DNA from: Roseomonas marmotae
Lineage (GTDB): Bacteria; Pseudomonadota; Alphaproteobacteria; Acetobacterales; Acetobacteraceae
Reading direction: 5' to 3'
Length of the DNA: 64,000 nt
Assembly (NCBI RefSeq): GCF_017654485.1
Contig: NZ_CP061095.1
Location: forward strand, 206,501-270,500
Part shown: positions 41,863 through 49,744 of the stretch, piece after piece
Layout: every line of letters begins with the position of its first letter
Numbering within the stretch: the first letter of the stretch is position 1
Notes under the pieces: generated by a model
Seen by the model: only the letters and a program-made list of their open reading frames with translations
Told to the model about the DNA's origin: nothing
Database searches by the model: none
Program-made: the position numbers and the translations under genes

Positions 41863-43169
41863 GGGCGGGACTGCCCGGGCGACGAGGCGACGGGCCGCTC
41901 CGTGGCGGAAGCGCGTGGGCGGCGGCGCGGCAGCCAGGCGCCGAGTGCGGAGGTCATGCTCTCCAGCCGCTGCAGCACGGCATCGAAGGGCCCTTCATAG
42001 GGGTTCCGGTTCGCATGGCGGAAGGCCATGAGGGAGAAGAGGGCGAAGAGGCCGAAGATCCCCCAGAGCGCCGGGGCGGGGTTGATCAACCCGATATCGC
42101 CCAGCGATTCCGCGAGCTGCACCGCGTGGTGGTAGATCACCAGGATCACGGCCGAGAGCGCCACGCCCTGCCAACGCCGGGTGCGCTTGGCGCCAAGGCC
42201 CATCGGGATGGCCAGCAGCGGCAGCAGCGCCATGGAGAAGGAGCGGACCAACCGGCCGTTCAGTTCCCCTTCCAGCCGACGGCGCGGGACATCCGGCTCC
42301 CCCGGGCCCGGCGGCCCGTCCCTGCGGGTGGCCGCCCAGAGCTCGCCCAGCGTCATCTCCCGCTCGTCATTGCCGCGGAAGCGGAAGGGGTCGATGGTCA
42401 TGCTGAAGGGGCGTGTGATGGCAGAATCGCCGAATTGCAGCGTCGTCACTTCCCCCTGCGGAGAGATGGAGATCTGCCTGCCGGCCTCGAGTTGCAGCAG
42501 CAGCGTGCCTTCCGCTGGCTGCCGGGTCAGCCAGCCGGTGCGGGCCGTGGTGGTGACCTGCGTGCCGTCCGGCCGTTTCTGCTCGATGAAGATGCCGCCC
42601 AGCTGCCCGGTCCGGGGATCGACCACATCGGCGCTGACGGCGAGGTTCTTGCCGATGCGGATGAATTCCCCGGCGCCGACCGTGGCGTTCCAGCCCGCAT
42701 GCGTCACGGCATAGAAGGCGGCGCGGTAGCTGTAGCGGCCGAGCGGCTGCAGGTAGCCGTAGATCACGATCCCCGCCAGCGCCAGCAGCACGCCGACCAG
42801 CAGGAAGGGCCGGGCCAGCCGGGCAAGGGAGAGGCCGCTGCTCTGCAGGGCATCCAGCTCGTGATTCTCGCTGAGCCGGGTGATGACGGTGAAGACGCTG
42901 ATGAAGAACGCCGCCGGCAGCGCCAGGCCTATGTAATGCGGCGTCAGGAAGACCAGCAGCTGGATGACCGGGGCGATGGCGCCATTGCTGCTGGCGACGA
43001 GGTCGAACAGCCGCAGCAGCCGCTCCAGCAGCAGGGCCGGCAGCACCACCATCAGCGTCGCCAGCAGCGGCCGGCCCAGCAGGCGCAGCAGGTAGCGCGA
43101 CACCAGGGGGCTGGCGAATGTTCCGGCCAGGGGCGGCCGCCCGGCAACTGTGGCGGGGGTGCCCTCCAT
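41859..43169 (-). CDS. lptF: LptF-type permease (YjgP family)
   Basis: This is a 436-residue partner of LptG with the same six-helix plan: YLLRLLGRPLLATLMVVLPALLLERLLRLFDL at the start, the coupling helix SENHELDALQSSGLSLARLARPF, a large periplasmic domain (about 145-285) and C-terminal helices. A proline/arginine-rich cytoplasmic tail of about 40 residues follows. Its ATG overlaps the stop of the HIT gene (TGATG), and its end overlaps lptG. Gene order HIT-lptF-lptG-GNAT-NTase in one tightly coupled operon is unusual for a housekeeping LPS exporter. Confidence 0.88.
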   Translation of the reverse strand: MEGTPATVAGRPPLAGTFASPLVSRYLLRLLGRPLLATLMVVLPALLLERLLRLFDLVASSNGAIAPVIQLLVFLTPHYIGLALPAAFFISVFTVITRLSENHELDALQSSGLSLARLARPFLLVGVLLALAGIVIYGYLQPLGRYSYRAAFYAVTHAGWNATVGAGEFIRIGKNLAVSADVVDPRTGQLGGIFIEQKRPDGTQVTTTARTGWLTRQPAEGTLLLQLEAGRQISISPQGEVTTLQFGDSAITRPFSMTIDPFRFRGNDEREMTLGELWAATRRDGPPGPGEPDVPRRRLEGELNGRLVRSFSMALLPLLAIPMGLGAKRTRRWQGVALSAVILVIYHHAVQLAESLGDIGLINPAPALWGIFGLFALFSLMAFRHANRNPYEGPFDAVLQRLESMTSALGAWLPRRRPRASATERPVASSPGQSRP

Positions 43170-43612
43170 CAGGCCGGCAGACCGGCCCAGCCTGCCCGCA
43201 GCCTCGTCACGAGGTCCCGCAGTTGCGCCGCGTCCGGCGTCACAGCCTTGCCCAGCGCCGGGGGACCGGGCCAGCCGGCATCAGGCACCCTCAGCCCGGC
43301 ATGCTCACGCTCGCCCTCATAGCGGGGGATGACGTGGAAATGCACATCCGGGTCCATCATCATCAACATGAGGTAGTTAATTTTCTCATATTGCGTAAAT
43401 TCCCGCAGCAGGGCCTCGATCCGCGTGACCACGCTGCCCAGTTCAGCGAAGGCAGCGGGGCTGACATCGCCGAAGGCCTGTACCGGCTCGCGGCAGATCA
43501 GCGCCAGACTGCCGAGGGTGGGTTGTTCCGGGCGCACCAGCACGGCCCAATGCGCCGTCTCGCCGACCAGGGTCGTGGGGTAACCGAATTTGCTCAGCGT
43601 CGCACTTGCCAT
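43169..43612 (-). CDS. HIT-family protein
   Basis: This is a 147-residue histidine-triad superfamily protein. The triad is DVHFHVIPRYEG (H-x-H-x-x near residue 90), with the upstream conserved block GETAHWAVLVRPEQPTLGSLALICREPV. HIT proteins hydrolyse or transfer nucleotidyl groups from phosphate esters. The third histidine of the canonical HxHxHxx is replaced here (HFHVIPR), as in several HIT subfamilies. ATG 43612 is chosen; the longer frame to 43873 overlaps the divergent DUF2141 gene. As the first gene of the lptFG operon, it may process a nucleotide-activated head group (inference). Confidence 0.83.
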   Translation of the reverse strand: MASATLSKFGYPTTLVGETAHWAVLVRPEQPTLGSLALICREPVQAFGDVSPAAFAELGSVVTRIEALLREFTQYEKINYLMLMMMDPDVHFHVIPRYEGEREHAGLRVPDAGWPGPPALGKAVTPDAAQLRDLVTRLRAGWAGLPA

Positions 43613-44180
43613 TCTGCGTCTCGGAAGCCTGAGGGGGACGGGACACTCACCCCGCAACATAGTCCTTCCGGCCACCGGGGACGAGAGGGAGCGCAAGCGC
43701 GGGCATGTTCTGGCGGCGGGGCTGCTGGCGGCGCTGCTGACGGCGGCGGCGGCGCCGGCACTGGCGGCGGACCCGGTGGCCGGCACCTGCGGCGCCCCTG
43801 GCGCGCCCGAGGGGCCGCATATCCAGGTGGTCGTGACGGGTGCGCGGAAGGTGGCAGGCAACATGACCATCACCCTCTATGGCCCTCGCTCCGAGGCCTT
43901 CCTGGCACGTGGCGGCAGGCTGGCCCGGCAGCGCGTGCCGCTGAGGAGCACCGAGGCGCAGGCCTGCTTCGCCGTCTCCGCCCCCGGCGACTACGCCATC
44001 GCCGTCTATCACGACGAGGATGACGACCATGACTTCAAGCGCACGGCTCTGGGCCTGCCGGCCGAGGGCTATGGCTTCTCCAACAACCCCTCCACCCTGC
44101 TGGGCCTGCCGAGCTTCAACTCGGTCCGCTTCCGTGTAGGAGCGGCGGGGGCGCAAATTCCCATCAGGCTGCGCTACTGA
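43590..44180 (+). CDS. DUF2141 family secreted protein
   Basis: This protein of up to 196 residues carries a signal peptide (KRGHVLAAGLLAALLTAAAAPALA) and a DUF2141 domain: GPHIQVVVTGARKVAGNMTITLYG, FAVSAPGDYAIAVYHDEDDDHDFKRTALGLPAEGYGFSNNP. DUF2141 proteins are small, beta-rich and periplasmic, with no established activity. The start is uncertain: TTG 43590 lies inside the start of the divergent HIT gene, and no ATG precedes the signal peptide, so a nearer non-ATG start around 43660-43720 is likely. Its end overlaps the convergent phosphoesterase by 17 bases. Confidence 0.78.
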   Translation: MLSVALAILRLGSLRGTGHSPRNIVLPATGDERERKRGHVLAAGLLAALLTAAAAPALAADPVAGTCGAPGAPEGPHIQVVVTGARKVAGNMTITLYGPRSEAFLARGGRLARQRVPLRSTEAQACFAVSAPGDYAIAVYHDEDDDHDFKRTALGLPAEGYGFSNNPSTLLGLPSFNSVRFRVGAAGAQIPIRLRY

Positions 44181-45087
44181 ATGCCGCGCCTGCCGGGACG
44201 GTGCCCAGCGCCAGCCCCCATCGGCCGGTGGTGCGGAACCGCCCCTCCGCCGGGTCGTAGCGGCGTATCACGGCCCCCAGCACCCAGCCGCCCGCGGCGC
44301 GGGTGATGCGGTAGAGGTTCCAGCCGCCCATGTGGCGATGCCCTTGCCCGGCCAGCGCCTGCGGCACGCCGATGGCGGGAAGCAGGCTGCCCCCGGGGCC
44401 GGGCAGCGGCACCAGCGCGGGGCGGTGGCTGTGGCCATGCAGCAGCAACTCCGCGCCCTGCCGTGCCAGGACTTCCAGCAACGCCGCGCGGTCCCGCAGG
44501 CCGCGCCGCCGGTTCTCGCCGATCGGCGGATGATGGATCAGCACCACGCGGCACAACCCCTGCCGCCCGGATTCCGCCAGCAGCGCCGAAAGGCCTTCCA
44601 GCTGCGCCGGCCCTAGCCACCCGGCCGCCGAGCCCGGAGGTGTCGGCACCGCGCTGGAAAGGCCGATCAGCGCCACCTCGCCCATCCGGCGCAGAAAGGG
44701 AAAGCCCTCCCGGTCCGGCCCGTCCCCGCGCATCCACTCGGCCCAGAGGCCCAGCCCCTGTGCCCAGGGCACGGGCACCAGCGCGTCATGGTTGCCGGGG
44801 ATAGCCACCACCCGCGCGGGCCGGCCGAGCCTTTCCAGGAAGGCGCGGCCGGCGGCGAATTCATCCGGCAGGGCGAAATGGGTCAGATCCCCTGTCACGG
44901 CCACGGCATCCGGCGCGAAGCTCTCCAGATCCTCCAGCAGCAGGTCTGCCGGCAGCTCGGCGCGCCGCTGGCGCTTGCGTTGCCAGGCAAGGTAGGACAG
45001 CAAGCGCTTCCCAAGCAGTTGCCGGACACCCGGCAGGGCCTGGGGCGGCAAGTGGAGATCCGAGAGATGGGCGAGAACCAGCGTCAT
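44164..45087 (-). CDS. Calcineurin-like metallophosphoesterase
   Basis: This is a 307-residue metallophosphoesterase with all metal motifs: LAHLSDLHL (D-x-H), AVTGDLTHFA (GD), IPGNHDALV (GNHD), LIHHPPIG and LLHGHSHRPAL (GH-x-H). There is no signal peptide or membrane helix, so it is cytoplasmic. In the sphingolipid island it may remove a phosphate from a phosphorylated lipid or head-group precursor, but related enzymes have many substrates. Its start overlaps the divergent CDP-alcohol phosphatidyltransferase by 21 bases if that gene starts at 45067. Confidence 0.87.
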   Translation of the reverse strand: MTLVLAHLSDLHLPPQALPGVRQLLGKRLLSYLAWQRKRQRRAELPADLLLEDLESFAPDAVAVTGDLTHFALPDEFAAGRAFLERLGRPARVVAIPGNHDALVPVPWAQGLGLWAEWMRGDGPDREGFPFLRRMGEVALIGLSSAVPTPPGSAAGWLGPAQLEGLSALLAESGRQGLCRVVLIHHPPIGENRRRGLRDRAALLEVLARQGAELLLHGHSHRPALVPLPGPGGSLLPAIGVPQALAGQGHRHMGGWNLYRITRAAGGWVLGAVIRRYDPAEGRFRTTGRWGLALGTVPAGAAFSSAA

Positions 45088-46266
45088 GCGGACGCGACCA
45101 TAGCGGCTGAGGCGCCGGCGGCGAATGCCGGGGCCCCGGTCACGGCGCGGCTGCTGGGCGAGGCCTCGACACCGATCTGGAGCATGTCATCCTCGGAGCT
45201 GCTGCGCCGGGCCCTCTCCCGCGCGGGCGTGGCCGAGGCCGGGCCGCAGGACCCGGCCGGCGGGCCGCTGCTGCTGATGCGGGCGGATCATGTCTATGAC
45301 GCCTCCCTGGTCGCGCAGATGGCCAAGGCCACCGGCACGCTGCTGCTGCGGCCCGAAGACCGCCGGCCTGTGGCGGCGCATCTGCCGGCCGGCACCGGTG
45401 CCGCGCGAGCCGAGGCCGTCGCCCGCGCCCTGCTGGCCGGCGCTCCGGCGCGGGACCCTGCTTTCGACGGCCTCTCTGCCGCCGCGCCGGGCGAGATGGT
45501 GGGCGCCTATGACAAGGCGCTGCGCAAGCGCGGCGCGCCTTACTTGCTGGAGCTGACGCCGGAGAGCCGGCGGGCGGTGGAGTGGCGGATGTTCGGCGGC
45601 GCCTACAAGGGCGTCACCGATCTCGTCACCAAATATGCTTGGCCGCATCCGGCCTTCCATGTGGTGCGGGCCTGCGCGGCGCTGGGCATCACCCCCAACC
45701 AGGTGACGGCGCTGAGCCTGATCCTGGTCTTCGCGGCGCTCTATTGGTTCTGGCAGGGGAATTTCTGGCCGGGCCTGGCCGCCGCCTGGGTGATGACCTT
45801 CCTCGACACCGTCGATGGCAAGCTGGCGCGGGTGACGCTGACCTCCACCAAGTTCGGCAATCTCTTCGACCACCTGATCGACCTGATCCACCCGCCCTTC
45901 TGGTGGCTGGCCTGGATCGCCGGCTGCACCGCCATCGGCATGCCGCTGCCCGACCCCTGGCTGGCTGGCGTCATCGTCTTCGGCGGGTATGTGCTACAGC
46001 GCGTGCAGGAGGGCATCTTCATCCGCGCCTTCGGCATGCACATCCATGTCTGGCGCCGCTTCGACAGCTTCTTCCGGCTGATCATCGCCCGGCGGAACCC
46101 CAACCTGCTGCTGCTGACGCCCGCCATGCTCATCGGCCGGCCCGACCTGGGCATGATGGCCGTGGTGATCTGGACGGCGCTGGGCTGCGTGGAGCAGCTG
46201 GTCGTGACGGTGCAGGCCATGCTGGCCCGCCGCCGCGGCCCCCTGCGCTCCTGGCTGGATGCCTGA
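45067..46266 (+). CDS. CDP-alcohol phosphatidyltransferase with N-terminal NTase-like domain
   Basis: This is a protein of about 399 residues. The C-terminal ~230 residues are a membrane-embedded CDP-alcohol phosphatidyltransferase with the complete signature DG-KL-AR-x8-G-x3-D-x3-D (DGKLARVTLTSTKFGNLFD then HLID). It swaps the CMP of a CDP-lipid or CDP-alcohol for a second alcohol. The N-terminal ~170 residues (VTARLLGEASTPIWSMSSSELLRRALSRAGV, LLLMRADHVYDASLV) look like a reduced nucleotidyltransferase half, reminiscent of bifunctional inositol-phosphate cytidylyltransferase/DIPP synthases but without the GxGxR loop. ATG 45067 keeps this domain whole; ATG 45184 would cut it. It is first of a three-gene rightward operon. 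Confidence 0.83.
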   Translation: MGENQRHADATIAAEAPAANAGAPVTARLLGEASTPIWSMSSSELLRRALSRAGVAEAGPQDPAGGPLLLMRADHVYDASLVAQMAKATGTLLLRPEDRRPVAAHLPAGTGAARAEAVARALLAGAPARDPAFDGLSAAAPGEMVGAYDKALRKRGAPYLLELTPESRRAVEWRMFGGAYKGVTDLVTKYAWPHPAFHVVRACAALGITPNQVTALSLILVFAALYWFWQGNFWPGLAAAWVMTFLDTVDGKLARVTLTSTKFGNLFDHLIDLIHPPFWWLAWIAGCTAIGMPLPDPWLAGVIVFGGYVLQRVQEGIFIRAFGMHIHVWRRFDSFFRLIIARRNPNLLLLTPAMLIGRPDLGMMAVVIWTALGCVEQLVVTVQAMLARRRGPLRSWLDA

Positions 46267-46271
46267 GGCGA

Positions 46272-47225
46272 TTGGCCCGCATCGCCATCCTGAGCAACCC
46301 GCGTAGCAGCAGCCACCGCGCCGGTCGTGCCGCGCTGGCCGAGGCCGCCGCGCGCCTGCCCCATGCGGCGCCGGAGAGCCGCGAGGCTCTGCGCGCCGCC
46401 CTGGCCGGCTTCGCCGCCGGGGGGGTGGACCTGCTGGCCGTGCATGGCGGCGACGGGACGCTGCGGGAAGTGCTGAGCGCGCTGCCTCAGGCCTGGACCG
46501 GCCCGATGCCCGCCCTCGCGCCCCTGGCCGCCGGCCGCACCAATCTGGCTGCCCATACCCTGGCGCCGGAGCGGCGGGCGCGGGACGGAGATGTCACGGG
46601 CCTCCGGCACCTGCTGACGGCGGCGGCGGAGGGGCGGCTGCGGCGGCAGGCCCGGCCGGTGCTGGAAGTGCAGGGCCATGCCGGCCCCGGTGCCGCGCCG
46701 CTGCGCGGGCTGCTCCTCGGCGCCGCCGGGTTCACCGAGGCCATCCGGCTGGCCGAGAGCCGGCTGCACCGGCACGGGCTGATGAACAATGCCGTGGTGG
46801 GCATGACCGCCCTGATGGTGGCGGCGCAGACCCTGACCGGGCGCGGCGATACCGGCCGCCGGCTGCGGCAGGGCACCCCCATGTGGGTGGCGCGGGATGC
46901 CGGCGCGGCCGAGGAAGGCGCCCGCTTCATGCTGCTGGCCACCACGCTCGACCGGCTGATGCTGGGCCTCTGGCCCTTCTGGGGCGGAGGGCCGGGAGCC
47001 ATCCGCCTGCTGGACGTGGCGGCGCCGCCACGGCACCTCGGGGCCGGCCTCTGGCGCCTGCTGCGGGGCCGGACGCCGGACCTGCCGGGCTGGCGCAGCG
47101 GATGCGTCGGGCAGTTGCAGGTCGGGCTGCAGCAGCCCTTCGTGCTGGACGGGGAGATCTTCGAGCCGGGGCCGGAGGGCATCCGCATCACGGCTTCCGA
47201 ACCCCTGACCTTCGTCGCGGCATGA
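46272..47225 (+). CDS. Diacylglycerol/sphingoid-type lipid kinase
   Basis: This is a 317-residue DAGK-catalytic-domain protein that phosphorylates a lipid hydroxyl using ATP. The nucleotide motif is LLAVHGGDGTLREVL (GGDGT), preceded by ILSNPRSSSH and followed by LAPLAAGRTNLAAHTL, where kinases usually have GTAND. The start is TTG 46272, five bases after the upstream stop, with GAGG in the stop region. In Caulobacter a homologous kinase in the sphingolipid locus (CpgB) phosphorylates ceramide. Given the neighbours I expect ceramide or sphingoid base as the acceptor. Its stop overlaps the next gene by four bases. Confidence 0.85.
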   Translation: MARIAILSNPRSSSHRAGRAALAEAAARLPHAAPESREALRAALAGFAAGGVDLLAVHGGDGTLREVLSALPQAWTGPMPALAPLAAGRTNLAAHTLAPERRARDGDVTGLRHLLTAAAEGRLRRQARPVLEVQGHAGPGAAPLRGLLLGAAGFTEAIRLAESRLHRHGLMNNAVVGMTALMVAAQTLTGRGDTGRRLRQGTPMWVARDAGAAEEGARFMLLATTLDRLMLGLWPFWGGGPGAIRLLDVAAPPRHLGAGLWRLLRGRTPDLPGWRSGCVGQLQVGLQQPFVLDGEIFEPGPEGIRITASEPLTFVAA

Positions 47226-48178
47226 GCAGGGCGCTGGAGGCCCTGACGGAGCGGGTGGCGGCGGAGATGGCGGTGCCGGCCTCCCCTTCCCCGGCCATGG
47301 CGGCCGCCATGGCGCTGGCGCGGGACATCGCGGCAAGCCACGGCGGCTCGGTGCGGGCGGTGCTCTTCTACGGTTCCTGCCGGCGCAGCGGCGAGACCTC
47401 GGGGCTGCTGGACCTCTATGTGGTGCATGACGGCCACCGGGCCTTCCATGGGGCCGGCATCCCGGCCCTGCTGAACGCGCTGCTGCCGCCCAATGTGATG
47501 CAGCACCGGGCCGAGGTCGCCGGGCTGGGCGAGGTGCGGGCCAAGGTGGCCGTGCTGTCCCGGCGGCAGTTCGAGCGCCGGCTGAGCGCCGCCTCGCTGG
47601 ATACCACCATCTGGGCCCGCTTCTGCCAGCCGGCCACCCTGGTCCATGCCCGGGACGCCGAGGCCGCCGCCTGGGCCCATGTGGCGGGGGCGCGGGCCTT
47701 CATGGCGGCCGCGCTCTGGGCTGCGAGGCTGGGACCACGGCGCGGCGCCCCCGCCGCCTTCTGGCGGGCGCTCTTCGCCCATACCTATGGCGCCGAGCTC
47801 CGCGCGGAGCGGCAGGGCCGGGGCGGCAGCATCCATGATGCGGCGCCGGACTGGTTCGACGGCAACCTGCCGCTGGCCTTCGCGGCGCTGGGGCTGGATG
47901 GGGTGCCCGACGCAGAGGGGCAACTGGCGCCCGGCCCGCCGCCCTCCTGGCGCTGGCCGGCCGGCTGGGCGCTGCGGCGCTGGCTGGGCAAGCCCCTGAA
48001 CATCGCGCGGCTGGTCAAGGCCGCCTTCACCTTCGAGGGCGGTGCCGACTACCTCGTCTGGAAGATCGAGCGCCATTCCGGCGAGCGGCTGGCACTCACC
48101 GACTGGCAGCGCCGCCACCCCATCGCCGCCGCGCCGCGCCTGCTCTGGCGGCTCTGGCGGCGCGGGGCGGTGCGCTGA
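47222..48178 (+). CDS. Tam41-like nucleotidyltransferase (CDP-lipid synthase type)
   Basis: This is a 318-residue protein that I align by eye with mitochondrial Tam41, a CTP:phosphatidate cytidylyltransferase. The Pol-beta-type site is AVLFYGSCRRSG (GS) followed by LLDLYVVHDG (D-x-x-V). Later segments match Tam41 in order: ARDAEAAAWAHVAGARAFMAAALWAA, FWRALFAHTYGAELR and the C-terminal KAAFTFEGGADYLVWKIERHSG. No membrane helices are evident. It overlaps the lipid kinase by four bases, so kinase product and nucleotidyl transfer are probably consecutive steps. Activation of ceramide- or sphingoid-phosphate with CTP is my hypothesis. It ends 12 bases from the convergent spt stop. Confidence 0.72.
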   Translation: MSRALEALTERVAAEMAVPASPSPAMAAAMALARDIAASHGGSVRAVLFYGSCRRSGETSGLLDLYVVHDGHRAFHGAGIPALLNALLPPNVMQHRAEVAGLGEVRAKVAVLSRRQFERRLSAASLDTTIWARFCQPATLVHARDAEAAAWAHVAGARAFMAAALWAARLGPRRGAPAAFWRALFAHTYGAELRAERQGRGGSIHDAAPDWFDGNLPLAFAALGLDGVPDAEGQLAPGPPPSWRWPAGWALRRWLGKPLNIARLVKAAFTFEGGADYLVWKIERHSGERLALTDWQRRHPIAAAPRLLWRLWRRGAVR

Positions 48179-48190
48179 CGGCGCGGGGCG

Positions 48191-49405
48191 CTACTCGGCG
48201 GCGGAGTTGACGGCGATGTCGCCCACCATGCCCAGCGCCTGGCCGATGGCACGGATGGTCGCCAGGGCATGGTCGATCTGCTCCGGCGTATGATCGGCGC
48301 AGATGCTGGTGCGCAGCAGCGGCTTGCCTTCCGGCGTCGCCTGACCCAGCGCCAGGTTGACATAGACCCCTTCGTCCAGCAGCCGGTTCCAGAAGAGGAT
48401 CGCCACCTCCTGGTCCGGGCAGCGGATGGAGGCGATGGGGCTGGCCACCGGGCCGAGGCTGAAGCCCGCCGCCAGCAGGCCCTCGTGGAACTGGCGGGCG
48501 TTGCGCTGCAGCCGCACCCGGCGCAGCGGCTGGCTTTCCATCACCTCGATCGCCCGTGTCACGGACGCGATGACGGAGGGCGGCAGCGAGGCCGTGAACA
48601 TGTAGGGCCGCGAGGTCAGGCGCAGCAGGTCGAAATCCTCGACATCCGAAGCGCAGAAGCCGCCCACGGCGCCCAGGCTCTTGCTGAAGGTGCCGACGAC
48701 ATAGTCCACACCGTCCTCGCAGCCCTCGGCCTCGGCCAGGCCGCGGCCATTCTCGCCCAGCACGCCCAGCGAATGCGCCTCATCCACCAGCATCCAGGCG
48801 CCGGCCTCGCGCTTGACCTCGACGAAGTCGCGGAGCGGGGCGGTGTCGCCCAGCATGGAATAGATGCCCTCGACCACCACCAGCTTCTCGCCAGGCTGGC
48901 TGGCCAGCAGGCGCAGGCGGCGGCGCAGGTCCTCGGGGTCGTTGTGGCGGAAGCGCGTCACCTGCGCGCCGGCCAGCTTGGCGCCGTCATAGATGCTGGC
49001 ATGGCTGTCGGCGTCCAGCAGCAGGTGGTCCTTCGGCCCCGCCAGCGCCGCCATCGTGCCCAGGTTCGCCTGATAGCCGGTGGAGAAGACCATGGCGGAG
49101 CGGCGCTTGAGGAAGGCGGCCAGCCGCCGCTCCAGCCCCGAATGCCCGCCATAGGAGCCGTTGGCTATCCTGGAGCCGGTGGTGCCGGTGCCCTCATGCT
49201 GCAAAGCCTCGACGCCGGCGGCGATGCAGCTCTCATCGAAGGTCAGGCCGAGATAGTTGTTGGTGCCGAGGAGCAGCACGCGGCGGCCACCGAGCAGCGC
49301 CTCGGTCGCCGAGACGACCCGGTCGAAGACCACGCCGAAGGGGTCGCGTCCCGCGGAGGCCACCGCATCGCGGGCCTCGCGCAGCTTCCGGTATTTCGCC
49401 AGCAC
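48191..49405 (-). CDS. spt: Serine palmitoyltransferase (alpha-oxoamine synthase)
   Basis: This is a PLP-dependent enzyme of 404 residues that condenses serine with a fatty acyl thioester to 3-ketosphinganine, the first step of sphingolipid synthesis. It shows GTNNYLGLTFDE, GTGTTGSRIANGSYGGHSGLERRLAAF, DADSHASIYDGAKLAG, EGIYSMLGD, VDEAHSLGVLGENGRG and the Schiff-base lysine in GTFSKSLGAVGGF. It starts with GTG two bases after the ACP stop. An adjacent dedicated ACP distinguishes SPT of this type (Sphingomonas/Caulobacter) from KBL and BioF. It is cytoplasmic or membrane-associated. Confidence 0.9.
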   Translation of the reverse strand: MLAKYRKLREARDAVASAGRDPFGVVFDRVVSATEALLGGRRVLLLGTNNYLGLTFDESCIAAGVEALQHEGTGTTGSRIANGSYGGHSGLERRLAAFLKRRSAMVFSTGYQANLGTMAALAGPKDHLLLDADSHASIYDGAKLAGAQVTRFRHNDPEDLRRRLRLLASQPGEKLVVVEGIYSMLGDTAPLRDFVEVKREAGAWMLVDEAHSLGVLGENGRGLAEAEGCEDGVDYVVGTFSKSLGAVGGFCASDVEDFDLLRLTSRPYMFTASLPPSVIASVTRAIEVMESQPLRRVRLQRNARQFHEGLLAAGFSLGPVASPIASIRCPDQEVAILFWNRLLDEGVYVNLALGQATPEGKPLLRTSICADHTPEQIDHALATIRAIGQALGMVGDIAVNSAAE

Positions 49406-49407
49406 GC

Positions 49408-49650
49408 TCAGGCGACCCGTGACGCTGCCAGGATCTGGACGAGATCGCCAACGGTCTCGATCTCAGCCATCTGGTTCATCGGGATGATCGTGTCGAACTG
49501 GGTCTCAACCTGCATGATGAAGTCCATGACCGCGACGGAATCAAGGTTGAGATCCTGCAGGATATTCGTGTCAGCCGTGACCGGACGGGAGACCCCTACC
49601 ACCGACTGGATGGCAGCGACCACGCTCCGGTAAATCTCGTCCTCTGGCAA
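49408..49650 (-). CDS. Acyl carrier protein dedicated to sphingolipid synthesis (AcpR-like)
   Basis: This is an ACP of about 80 residues. The phosphopantetheine serine is in ILQDLNLDSVAVMDFIMQVE, flanked by the expected helices (EIYRSVVAAIQSVVGV and IPMNQMAEIETVGDLVQIL). Start TTG 49650 gives a standard ACP length with GGGGG nine bases upstream; an ATG at 49713 would add 21 atypical residues. It sits immediately ahead of spt, as in Caulobacter and Sphingomonas, and probably carries the acyl chain supplied by the acyl-AMP ligase at 36-37.8 kb. A drop in GC content and a candidate promoter lie upstream. Confidence 0.87.
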   Translation of the reverse strand: MPEDEIYRSVVAAIQSVVGVSRPVTADTNILQDLNLDSVAVMDFIMQVETQFDTIIPMNQMAEIETVGDLVQILAASRVA

Positions 49651-49715
49651 TGAAAGAGCCCCCAAGGTGCCGGCCGGTGCCCCCCGGCGCCGTTCGTGAC
49701 GAATGCAAGTCATAA

Positions 49716-49744
49716 AAGCTAAGACAAACCAACTGAATTGTCAG
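49716..49744 (-). promoter_or_regulatory. Candidate promoter for acp-spt
   Basis: On the minus strand CTGACA (49739-49744) and TAGCTT (49716-49721) are separated by 17 bases. They lie in the only distinctly AT-rich patch of the area, overlapping the last codons of the flippase gene. The -35 match is five of six and the -10 match is weak. Confidence 0.3.
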
